In this document: positions 1-11,969 of the stretch, in pieces
Position numbering within the stretch: the stretch's first letter is position 1
Layout of the letters: every line of letters starts with the position of its first letter
Assembly (NCBI RefSeq): GCF_009807095.1
Contig: NZ_WUCC01000002.1
Location: 62,001 to 126,000 of the forward strand
DNA length: 64,000 nt
Reading direction: 5' to 3'
Source: Rathayibacter sp. VKM Ac-2754
Lineage (GTDB): Bacteria; Actinomycetota; Actinomycetes; Actinomycetales; Microbacteriaceae
Translations under genes and position numbers: made by a program
Notes under the pieces: generated by a model
Seen by the model: the letters and a program-made list of their open reading frames with translations, nothing else
Databases searched by the model: none
What the model was told of the DNA's origin: nothing

Positions 1-579
1 GCCGGAGGGTTCCGCCTGCGACACGGGTTCGAGGCCGTCCGCGAGATCCGTGCCCGCGTCGACGTGCCCGTCCTCGTGATGACCTACTACAACCCGGTGC
101 TGCAGTACGGCGTCGAGCGGTTCGCGACCGACCTCGCGGAGGCCGGCGGCTCGGGGCTCATCACCCCCGACCTCATCCCCGACGAGGGTGCGGAGTGGAT
201 CGCCGTCTCCGAGCGCCTCGGACTCGACCGCGTGTTCCTCGCCGCCCCCTCCTCGACCGACGAGCGCCTGCGCCAGGCCGTCGGCCAGAGCCGCGGATTC
301 GTCTACGCCGTCTCGACGATGGGCATCACCGGCGCCCGCGCCGATGTCGACCGCGCCGCCCGGACCCTCGTCGACCGGCTGCGCGCGGCCGGCTCCGAGA
401 GCGCCTGCGTCGGAGTCGGCGTCTCGACCGGCGCGCAGGTCGCCGAGATCCTCGCCTACGCCGACGGCGCCATCGTCGGCTCGGCGCTCGTCCGCGCGCT
501 CGCCTCCGGGGGAGTGGACGCGGTCGCCGAGACCGCGCGGGGCCTCGCCGAGGGCACGCGCGCCGCATCCGCTCGCTGA
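1..579 (+). CDS. trpA: Tryptophan synthase alpha chain, 5' end missing
   Basis: Splits indole-3-glycerol phosphate into indole and glyceraldehyde 3-phosphate and passes indole to TrpB, in the cytoplasm. The frame is open from the first base, so the N-terminus, including the first catalytic acid, lies outside the window. The visible 192 residues show TIM-barrel landmarks in order: VLVMTYYNP, the LITPDLIP strand-loop, the active-site loop AVSTMGITG, the phosphate-binding strand GVGVSTG and the last phosphate loop GAIVGSALV. These match E. coli TrpA region by region from memory. It is presumably the last gene of a trp operon; lgt follows after 85 bp with its own apparent promoter. Only the truncation is unusual. 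Confidence 0.95.
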   Translation, partial: AGGFRLRHGFEAVREIRARVDVPVLVMTYYNPVLQYGVERFATDLAEAGGSGLITPDLIPDEGAEWIAVSERLGLDRVFLAAPSSTDERLRQAVGQSRGFVYAVSTMGITGARADVDRAARTLVDRLRAAGSESACVGVGVSTGAQVAEILAYADGAIVGSALVRALASGGVDAVAETARGLAEGTRAASAR

Positions 580-590
580 CGAGCTCCCAC

Positions 591-596
591 TACACT
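591..596 (+). promoter_or_regulatory. Candidate -10 box (TACACT) for lgt
   Basis: TACACT fits the actinobacterial TAnnnT -10 pattern and would start transcription at about base 603, roughly 60 nt before the lgt start. No convincing -35 is seen. It lies 12 nt past the trpA stop. Confidence 0.35.
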
Positions 597-599
597 CGG

Positions 600-639
600 G
601 ATGCCCACCGGGCGCGCTGTCGTCGCGCCCGCGGGCATC
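600..639 (+). terminator. Long two-part hairpin between trpA and lgt
   Basis: GATGCCC (600-606) pairs with GGGCATC (633-639), and GGGCGCG (610-616) pairs with CGCGCCC (624-630), separated by a small asymmetric internal loop (acc/gc). No T-run follows. It may end trp transcription, or form the 5' leader hairpin of lgt, because the candidate lgt start point falls at its left edge. Confidence 0.4.
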
Positions 640-664
640 CCTCCTTCGAAAGGTCGACCTGACG

Positions 665-1636
665 GTGTCCCTCCCGCTGAGCATCCCGAGCCCGCCCGAG
701 GCGTGGAGACAGTACGACTTCTCCATCGGGACCTTCACGTTCTCGATCCACGCCTACGCGCTGTGCATTCTCCTCGGCATCGTCGCCGCCACGATCATGA
801 CGAACCGGCGCCTGGTGCGCCGCGGCGCCGAGCCGTGGGTCGTGCTCGACATCATCATCTGGGCGGTCCCGCTCGGCATCGTCGGAGCGCGGGTCTTCCA
901 CGTGCTCACCCACCCCGGCGACTACTTCTACGCGGGCGCCGACCCGTGGGAGGTCATCCGGATCTGGAACGGCGGCAACGCGATCTTCGGCGGCCTGATC
1001 GGCGGTGCCGTCGGCGCCTGGATCGGCTGCCGGTGGACGGGAGTCCGGTTCTGGACCTTCGCCGACGCCCTCGCGCCCGGCATGCTCGCGGCGCAGGCGC
1101 TCGGCCGCATCGGGAACTGGTTCAACGCCGAGCTGTTCGGCCTCCCGACGACGCTTCCCTGGGGTCTCGAGATCTCGTCCGACAACCCGGCGTTCCCGAA
1201 GGGCCTCCCCGAGGGGACGCTCTTCCACCCCACGTTCCTCTACGAGATCGTGTGGAACGTCGTCGGCATCGCCGTCATCCTGCTGCTCGAGCGCAAGTTC
1301 AGGCTGCAGTGGGGCACCGTGTTCGGCACCTACCTGATCTGGTACGGGGTCGGCCGCATCTGGTTCGAGTCGATCCGCATCGACCCCAGCGAGGTCTTCT
1401 GGGGCATCCGGACCAACGTCTGGGCCGCGCTGATCGCCGTGGTGATCGGGCTCGTCCTGATCGAGATCCAGCGCCGCGAGCACCCAGGAGGCGAGCCCTC
1501 CGCCTACCGCCCCGGCCGCGAGTGGACGCCCGCCCCGGCTGCGGTAGAATTCGAGGACGTCGACTCCGACCCGACGCACGCCACCACTGCCGACTCCGGC
1601 GACGACGCCGAGACGACGACGGTCTCCCGCACCTGA
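665..1636 (+). CDS. lgt: Prolipoprotein diacylglyceryl transferase
   Basis: Integral membrane enzyme that moves diacylglycerol from phosphatidylglycerol to the lipobox cysteine of prolipoproteins, the first step of lipoprotein maturation. The 323 residues contain several hydrophobic segments and the Lgt signature GRIGNWFNAELFG near residue 149, with its conserved Arg and Asn; a later GRIWFESIRID stretch carries the second conserved Arg. The GTG at 665 is chosen because GAAAGG (647-652) lies 12 nt upstream and the protein then begins just before the PEAWRQ and first membrane region. The hydrophilic Asp/Thr-rich tail (last ~40 residues) is poorly conserved in the family. A gene for this enzyme next to the trp operon is common in actinobacteria. 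Confidence 0.93.
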   Translation: MSLPLSIPSPPEAWRQYDFSIGTFTFSIHAYALCILLGIVAATIMTNRRLVRRGAEPWVVLDIIIWAVPLGIVGARVFHVLTHPGDYFYAGADPWEVIRIWNGGNAIFGGLIGGAVGAWIGCRWTGVRFWTFADALAPGMLAAQALGRIGNWFNAELFGLPTTLPWGLEISSDNPAFPKGLPEGTLFHPTFLYEIVWNVVGIAVILLLERKFRLQWGTVFGTYLIWYGVGRIWFESIRIDPSEVFWGIRTNVWAALIAVVIGLVLIEIQRREHPGGEPSAYRPGREWTPAPAAVEFEDVDSDPTHATTADSGDDAETTTVSRT

Positions 1637-1923
1637 GGGAGGCCACGGGTCCGCCCGTGACCGCCCCGAGGTTGCCCGACGATCGCTCGATCATCACGCG
1701 GGGCCGACGCCACAAGCGCTGCCACCCGGACGTGATCGATCGGGCGCCCGATCACCCCGCACGCGCCCACGGCGCTCGATCCCTCGGCACTCGCTCCCAC
1801 TGAGCTCGACCCACCCGACGTGACAGCCACCTCCGTCACTTCGCAGACACGGCCCTCCCGATCGGGGAGCCGCACCTCCCTCACCACCGCGGGCCAGCGA
1901 CGTCCCGATCCGCCACAACTCTC

Positions 1924-6526
<4,603 letters not shown>

Positions 6527-6534
<8 letters not shown>

Positions 6535-7984
6535 TCCCAAGGGGTTCCTGAAGGTGCAGGACCGGGAGCTGCCCAAGCGGCGCCCCGTGTCCGTCCGCCT
6601 GATGGACTGGAAGGAGGTCTACGAGCAGGGCGACTCCGCCGTCCTGCGTCGGCAGGCCGGCCGCTGCATGGACTGCGGCATCCCGTTCTGCCACAAGGGC
6701 TGCCCGCTCGGGAACCTGATCCCCGAGTGGAACGACCTGATGTGGCGCGGCGAGGGCCGCCAGGCCATCGAGCGCCTGCACGCGACGAACAACTTCCCGG
6801 AGTTCACGGGTCGGCTGTGCCCCGCGCCGTGCGAGTCGTCGTGCGTGCTGGGCATCAACCAGCCCGCGGTCACGATCAAGCAGATCGAGGTCTCGATCAT
6901 CGATCAGGCCTTCGGCAACGACTGGGTGCAGCCGCACCCGCCCGAGCGCCTGACCGGCAAGACGGTCGCCGTCGTCGGCTCGGGGCCGGCGGGTCTCGCC
7001 GCCGCGCAGCAGCTCACCCGCGCCGGGCACACCGTCGCGGTCTACGAGCGCGACGACCGCATCGGCGGACTCCTGCGCTACGGGATCCCCGACTTCAAGA
7101 TGGAGAAGAAGCACCTCGAGCTGCGTCTGAACCAGATGAAGGCCGAGGGCACGCGGTTCCGCGCCGGAGTCGACATCGGCTCCGACATCACGTGGGACGA
7201 CCTGCGTGCGCGCTACGACGCCGTCGTGGTCGCGACCGGCGCCCTCGTGCCGCGGGATCTGCCGATCCCCGGTCGCGACCTCTCCGGCGTCCACTTCGCC
7301 ATGGAGTACCTGGTGCAGTCGAATCACGCCATCGCCGGCGACCGCGTCTTCGAGCAGATCTCGGCCGAGGGCAAGCATGTCGTCGTCCTCGGCGGAGGCG
7401 ACACCGGCGCGGACTGCATCGGCACCGCGCACCGCCAGAAGGCCGCCTCGGTCACCAACCTGGCGATCGGCAAGCAGCCGCCGTCGGAGCGTCCCGAGGG
7501 CCAGCCCTGGCCGATGGACCCGACGGTGTTCGAGGTCTCGAGCGCCCACGAGGAGGGCGGGGAGCGGATGTTCCTCGCCTCGACCGTGGAGTTCCTCTCC
7601 AACGAGGTCGGCGAGGTCCGCGCGGTGCGCGTGGCCGAGACCGAGTACCTCGACGGGCGCCGCGTCCCCAAGGCCGGCACCGAGCGCGAGATCCCGGCCG
7701 ATCTGGTCCTGCTCGCCCTGGGCTTCACCGGCCCCGAGTCGCACCATCTCGCGGGCCAGCTCGCCGTGCCCTTCACCGAGCGCGGCAACGTCGACCGCGG
7801 AGCGAACTTCGAGACCAGCGTCCCCGGCGTGTTCGTCGCCGGAGACGCGGGTCGCGGACAGTCCCTGATCGTCTGGGCGATCGCCGAGGGCCGCTCCGTC
7901 GCTGCCGAGGTCGACCGCTACCTCGAGGGCAGCACCCAGCTCCCCGCACCCGTCGGGCCCAACGACCGCGGCTTCACGCTGTAG
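6527..7984 (+). CDS. gltD: Glutamate synthase (NADPH) small subunit
   Basis: Takes electrons from NADPH through FAD and two 4Fe-4S clusters to the large subunit. The 485 residues begin with a cysteine-rich cluster domain ([14 protein letters not shown], then CPAPCESSC). A first dinucleotide fold follows at [14 protein letters not shown] (FAD) and a second at [13 protein letters not shown] (NADPH), with a [11 protein letters not shown] motif near the end. The GTG start sits inside the end of gltB, and GGAGG (6516-6520) is placed 6 nt before it, so translation is probably coupled to gltB. The length is typical. Confidence 0.96.
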
Positions 7985-7998
7985 TCGCAGGGACGCGA

Positions 7999-8004
7999 TA
8001 GTCT
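7999..8004 (+). promoter_or_regulatory. Candidate -10 box (TAGTCT) for pyk
   Basis: TAGTCT follows the TAnnnT pattern 15 nt after the gltD stop and would give a leader of about 70 nt for pyk. The -35 region is not clear (TTCACG with a long 19-nt spacer). Confidence 0.4.
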
Positions 8005-8081
8005 CTGGCCGCCAGCAATCCCTGCTCACCCTCCCCGCTAACGACGCGCCTCCGGGCGCAGAACAACGGAGCACCCCCTCA

Positions 8082-9527
8082 ATGAGACGAGCGAAAATCG
8101 TCGCCACCCTCGGCCCGGCAACGTCCTCGTACGAGACCATTCGTGCGATCATCGACGCCGGCGTGGACGTGTGCCGCATGAACCTCAGCCACGGCAGCTA
8201 CGACGTGCACGAGGCGATCTACCGGATCGTCCGCCAGGCGGCCGACGACGCCGGCCGCGCCGTCGCGATCCTCGTCGACCTCCAGGGTCCGAAGATCCGC
8301 CTGGGCAAGTTCGAGGGCGGACCGTACCCGCTCGCCGAGGGCGACGTCTTCACCATCACCACCGAGGAGGTCCTCGGCACCAAGGAGCTCTCGGGCACCA
8401 CGTTCAAGGGCCTCCCCGACGACGTGAACCCGGGCGACATGCTGCTCATCGACGACGGCAAGGTCGCTGTCCGCGTCACCGCCGTCGACGGCCCGCGCGT
8501 CATCACCGAGTGCGTCGTCCCCGGCAACATCTCGAACAACAAGGGCATCAACCTGCCCGGAGTCGCGGTCAACGTCCCCGCCCTCTCGCAGAAGGACGAG
8601 GACGACCTCCGCTGGGGCATCCGCCTCGGCGCCGACATCATCGCGCTGTCCTTCGTGCGCAACGCCAGCGACATCGTCCGCGTGCACGAGATCATGGCGG
8701 AGGAGGGCCGCAAGGCTCCCGTCATCGCCAAGATCGAGAAGCCGCAGGCCGTCGACAACCTGCAGGAGATCATCGACGTCTTCGACGGCATCATGGTCGC
8801 CCGCGGCGACCTCGGCGTCGAGCTGCCCCTCGAGGCCGTCCCGATCGTGCAGAAGCGCGCCGTCGAGCTCGCCCGCCGCTGGGCCAAGCCCGTCATCGTA
8901 GCGACCCAGATGCTCGAGTCGATGATCGAGAGCCCGCGCCCCACCCGCGCCGAGGCCTCCGACGTCGCGAACGCGATCCTCGACGGCGCCGACGCGGTCA
9001 TGCTCTCGGGCGAGACCAGCGTCGGAGCCTGGCCGGTCGTCACCGTCCAGACCATGGCCCGCATCGTCGAATCGACCGAGGAGCACGGGCTCGAGCGGAT
9101 CCCCCCGCTCGGCAGCAAGCCGCGCACCCAGGGCGGATCGGTCACGCTGGCCGCCGCCGAGGTCGCCGAGTTCGTCGAGGCCAAGTTCCTCTGCGTGTTC
9201 ACCGAGTCGGGCGACTCCGTCCGCCGCATGACCCGCCTGCGCCACGGCATCCCGATCATCGGGTTCACGCCCGAGCCGGCGGTCCGCCGCCGCATGGCGC
9301 TCAACTGGGGCGTCCAGTCCTTCGTGACGCCGCGGGTGAACCACACCGACGCGATGTTCGCGCAGGTCGACGAGGTGCTGCTGCGCGAAGGACTCGCCCA
9401 GCCCGGCGAGACCGTCGTCGTCGTCTCCGGATCCCCTCCCGGCCGCGCCGGCACCACCAACGACATGCGCGTGCACGTCGTCGGCTCCTCCACCTCGGAC
9501 AAGCCCGTGGAGAACTGGGACCACTGA
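8082..9527 (+). CDS. pyk: Pyruvate kinase
   Basis: Makes pyruvate and ATP from phosphoenolpyruvate and ADP, the final step of glycolysis. The 481 residues show the N-terminal strand AKIVATLGPATSS, the catalytic lysine region VIAKIEKPQA near residue 220, the metal/phosphate-binding VARGDLGVELP and the signature MLESMIESPRPTRAEASD. The C-terminal allosteric domain is complete, ending in GTTNDMRVHVV. GGAG (8068-8071) lies upstream of the ATG. The gene stands alone with its own candidate promoter and a strong terminator, separated from gltD by 97 bp. Confidence 0.97.
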   Translation: MRRAKIVATLGPATSSYETIRAIIDAGVDVCRMNLSHGSYDVHEAIYRIVRQAADDAGRAVAILVDLQGPKIRLGKFEGGPYPLAEGDVFTITTEEVLGTKELSGTTFKGLPDDVNPGDMLLIDDGKVAVRVTAVDGPRVITECVVPGNISNNKGINLPGVAVNVPALSQKDEDDLRWGIRLGADIIALSFVRNASDIVRVHEIMAEEGRKAPVIAKIEKPQAVDNLQEIIDVFDGIMVARGDLGVELPLEAVPIVQKRAVELARRWAKPVIVATQMLESMIESPRPTRAEASDVANAILDGADAVMLSGETSVGAWPVVTVQTMARIVESTEEHGLERIPPLGSKPRTQGGSVTLAAAEVAEFVEAKFLCVFTESGDSVRRMTRLRHGIPIIGFTPEPAVRRRMALNWGVQSFVTPRVNHTDAMFAQVDEVLLREGLAQPGETVVVVSGSPPGRAGTTNDMRVHVVGSSTSDKPVENWDH

Positions 9528-9534
9528 GTTCCTG

Positions 9535-9567
9535 CAAAGGCCCGGTCGCGTTGCGGCCGGGCCTTTG
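9535..9567 (+). terminator. Terminator of pyk
   Basis: CAAAGGCCCGG (9535-9545) pairs perfectly over 11 bp with CCGGGCCTTTG (9557-9567), and the loop is 11 nt. It starts 8 nt after the pyk stop. The right arm ends in TTTG. Confidence 0.85.
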
Positions 9568-9605
9568 TCGACGGGCTCCTCGCTGTGCTCGTCGCCCGTC
9601 GCGCG

Positions 9606-9722
9606 GTCGGCTTCCGCGGGTGGTCGCGGTGGGGGAGCGTGTCGCGTTCCGGGTACGACGATCCGCTGTCACGCGGATCGCCGGTGACCCTGCGGAGGGG
9701 TCGACTGGATTGCAGGCCTCCG
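9606..9722 (+). repeat. Interspersed ~116-bp repeat, copy A
   Basis: Aligns over nearly its full length (117 versus 115 nt) with 47285-47399. Shared blocks include GTCGGCTTCC, TGGTCGCG, a central hairpin and TGCA(G/A)GCCTCCG at the end. The hairpin here is CGATCCGC (9659-9666), a 6-nt loop, then GCGGATCG (9673-9680). The other copy has the same stem with a compensated C-G to T-A change. Confidence 0.7.
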
Positions 9723-9807
9723 TTCTCGGCTCGGCAGCTGCGCTGCGAGGCCGCTCGGCGCGCATGCCGGGGACAACGTGCGTACCCGCTCGCCGCGCGC
9801 GAGCATG

Positions 9808-9845
9808 CTGGTCGAGCAGCCGCCGGAGGCGGCGTATCGGGACCC
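9808..9845 (+). repeat. Short palindromic repeat A1
   Basis: Begins CTGGTCGAGCAG, has a central GCCGCC/GGCGGC stem, and ends GTATCGGGACCC. Same family as 9909-9945, 47414-47454 and 47524-47563. Confidence 0.7.
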
Positions 9846-9908
9846 ACCACCGTCAGTCGTGCGGGAAGCCACGTGCCTGCTCGCCTGCACGTGTCGCTCG
9901 CACGCATG

Positions 9909-9945
9909 CTGGTCGAGTAGCCGCCGAAGGCGGCGTATCGAGACC
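9909..9945 (+). repeat. Short palindromic repeat A2
   Basis: Begins CTGGTCGAGTAG, has GCCGCC-gaa-GGCGGC as its core, and ends GTATCGAGACC. It is 101 bp after A1 in the same orientation; both are preceded by GCATG. Confidence 0.7.
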
Positions 9946-10063
9946 GATCTCCGTACGGGCATCGGTCTCCTGTGGGTGCTGCTGGTGCCGCCGCCGCCAG
10001 GGGCATGACGACGCCCGCGTCGTCCCCGGAGGCGCCGTGTCCGGGGGTGCGTCGGGCCCGCGC

Positions 10064-10069
10064 TAGCGT
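10064..10069 (+). promoter_or_regulatory. -10 box (TAGCGT), leaderless start of the Ppx/GppA gene
   Basis: TAGCGT ends 6 nt before the ATG at 10076 and there is no ribosome-binding site, so transcription probably begins at or next to the start codon. Confidence 0.5.
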
Positions 10070-10075
10070 GGGCGC

Positions 10076-11044
10076 ATGCGACTCGGCGTGCTCGACATCG
10101 GCTCCAACACGGTCCACCTGCTGCTGGTCGACGCGCATCCGGGAGCGCGGCCCGTGCCGTACCGGTCGCACAAGCGCAGCCTCGCGCTGGTCGCGTACCT
10201 CGACTCCGCCGGTGACATCACCGAGGAGGGGCAACGCGAGCTGATCTCGTTCGTGGCGGAGGCGCACGAGGTCGCCCGCGCCCACCGGGCGGAGGATCTG
10301 CTCGCCTTCGCGACGTCCGCGATCCGCGAGGCGGGCAACGGCGCGGCGGTCCTCGACCGCGTGCGCGCCGAGACCGGGGTGCACCTCCAAGAGCTCGGCG
10401 GCGAGGCCGAGGCCTCCGCGACGTTCCTCGCGGTCCGCCGCTGGTTCGGCTGGGGCGCCGGGTCGATCCTCGACCTCGACATCGGCGGCGGGTCCTTCGA
10501 GCTGTCGCAAGGCGTCGACGAGGTCCCCGAGCTCGCCGTGTCCGTCCCGCTCGGTGCCGGTCGCGTCACCCGCGATCTCCTGGTCGGCGATCCGGCGTCG
10601 GCCACCAGCGTCAAGGCGGCCCGCCGTCACGCCCGCGAGATCCTGGCGGAGCCGGTGCGCGCCTTCCTCGCCCTCGGCCGCCCCGATCTGGTCGCCGGCA
10701 CCTCGAAGACGTTCCGCTCGCTGGCGCGGATCGCGGGCGCCGCTCCGAGCGCGGCCGGCCCGCTCGCCCGCCGCGAGCTGCACCTCATCGATCTCCGGCT
10801 GTGGTCCTCGCGCCTGGCTGCGATCAGCGCCGCCGATCGCTCAGCGCTGCCCGGCGTCTCGGTCCTCCGTGCGCCGCAGCTCCTGGCCGGCGCTCTCGTC
10901 GCTGAGGCGGCGATGGACGCGCTCGGCGTCGAGAAGCTCGTCATCTGCCCCTGGGCGACGCGCGAGGGGCTGATCATCCGGCGCTTCGAGCTCCTCGACG
11001 CCCGGCTGCAGCGCGAGGACCTTCAGGCCAGCGTGATGCTGTAG
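10076..11044 (+). CDS. Ppx/GppA family phosphatase
   Basis: Member of the exopolyphosphatase/guanosine pentaphosphatase family, which removes phosphate from polyphosphate or pppGpp in the cytoplasm. The 322 residues form the two-lobed actin-like ATPase fold: phosphate-1 motif LDIGSNTVHLLLVD at residues 5-18 and phosphate-2 motif LDIGGGSFELS near 133. The length matches the short actinobacterial form (Ppx1/Ppx2 type) without the C-terminal HD domain. Which substrate it prefers cannot be told from sequence. Its last 22 bp overlap the end of the opposing epimerase gene. The gene appears leaderless. Confidence 0.88.
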   Translation: MRLGVLDIGSNTVHLLLVDAHPGARPVPYRSHKRSLALVAYLDSAGDITEEGQRELISFVAEAHEVARAHRAEDLLAFATSAIREAGNGAAVLDRVRAETGVHLQELGGEAEASATFLAVRRWFGWGAGSILDLDIGGGSFELSQGVDEVPELAVSVPLGAGRVTRDLLVGDPASATSVKAARRHAREILAEPVRAFLALGRPDLVAGTSKTFRSLARIAGAAPSAAGPLARRELHLIDLRLWSSRLAAISAADRSALPGVSVLRAPQLLAGALVAEAAMDALGVEKLVICPWATREGLIIRRFELLDARLQREDLQASVML

Positions 11045-11904
11045 GCGAAGGCGCGCTGCTCGCCCGGCTGCAGCACGAACTGGCCGGGCTTGTCGAGGAT
11101 GTCGCCGTCCCACCCCGCCGGGGTCGGGATGCTACGCCACGGCTCGATGCAGACGAACGGCGCCCCGACCGGCTTCCACACGCCGACGACGTCGAAGTCG
11201 CCGGAGTCCACCTCGATCGTGCGCGCACCGTCGGCCTCGAGCCGGAGCGTCCTGCGGCGCGGCTCGTCGAAGATCATCACGCCCTCCTCGAAGTGCGCAT
11301 CGTCGACGGTGAGCACTCCGTCCTCGAGCGGTGCCGGGTGCCGCTCGTCGAGCAGCAGGTTCTCGGGCGCGCGGCGGAACCCCTCCGGCTCCGCCTGAGC
11401 GAAGCTGATGCGGTGCCCGCCGGTCGCCCCCGGCAGCGGAAGCGCGAACGCCGGGTGGTTGCCGACGGAGGCGCCGAGCGGACCCGTGCCGCGGTTCTCC
11501 ACCGTCTGCGTGATCCGCACGCTCGAGCCGGTGACGGCGTAGGCGATCAGCAGCGTCCAGTCGAACGGGAACACCGCGCGGGTGGCGTCGTCGCTCCGCA
11601 GTCGGAACACGGCCTCGTCGCCCGAGACGCCGGCCAGCTCGAAGACGCGGTCGCGGGCGATGCCGTGCTGGCCCATCCGGTGGTCGACGCCGTCGTGGTG
11701 CAGAGTGTCGCCCGGCAGGCGCCCGATGATCGGGAAGAGGACCGGGGCGTGCCGGCGCCACTCCGGGCCGGCCTGCCAGAGGTACTCCCGGCCGGCGTCG
11801 TCGCGGAGGGAGGTCATCTCGGCGCCCGCGGTGGTCAGGGCGACGCGGAGTCCGCCTCCGCCGATCGCGAGGACAGTGGGTTCGGGGGAGTCGCTGCTGG
11901 TCAT
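11023..11904 (-). CDS. Aldose 1-epimerase family protein (LacX-like)
   Basis: Galactose-mutarotase-like beta-sandwich protein that probably interconverts alpha and beta forms of a sugar or sugar phosphate; the substrate is unknown. The 293 residues show PVLFPIIGRLPGD near the N-terminus, the HGIARDR motif with the catalytic histidine, the VGNHPAFALPL motif and a C-terminal FVCIEPWRSIPTP, all typical of the LacX/YihR branch rather than GalM. The ATG at 11904 follows CAGAAT by 6 nt with no ribosome-binding site, so it may be leaderless. Its 3' end overlaps the convergent phosphatase gene by 22 bp. Confidence 0.85.
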   Translation of the reverse strand: MTSSDSPEPTVLAIGGGGLRVALTTAGAEMTSLRDDAGREYLWQAGPEWRRHAPVLFPIIGRLPGDTLHHDGVDHRMGQHGIARDRVFELAGVSGDEAVFRLRSDDATRAVFPFDWTLLIAYAVTGSSVRITQTVENRGTGPLGASVGNHPAFALPLPGATGGHRISFAQAEPEGFRRAPENLLLDERHPAPLEDGVLTVDDAHFEEGVMIFDEPRRRTLRLEADGARTIEVDSGDFDVVGVWKPVGAPFVCIEPWRSIPTPAGWDGDILDKPGQFVLQPGEQRAFAYSITLA

Positions 11905-11969
11905 GCTCCGATTCTGCCCCCCTCCCGCCGCGGGACGGCCGTGTCGGAGGGTCGTGACAGCATGGACCG

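Larger units (their letters stand above)
9568..10063. other. Repeat-bearing intergenic locus A, no gene seen
   Basis: About 500 bp between the pyk terminator and the Ppx/GppA gene. No credible coding region is seen on either strand. It holds a ~117-bp repeat related to one at 47285-47399, two short palindromic repeats (9808-9845, 9909-9945), possibly a third decayed one around 9729-9760, and a 9-bp inverted repeat, GAGACCGAT (9940-9948) with ATCGGTCTC (9961-9969). Confidence 0.7.

Noticed and set aside
1640-1665. Hairpin CACGGG-tccg-CCCGTG (1644-1659) after lgt as a terminator
   Set aside because: Only 6 bp with no T-run, weaker than every other hairpin called here; chance occurrence is likely in DNA of this composition.
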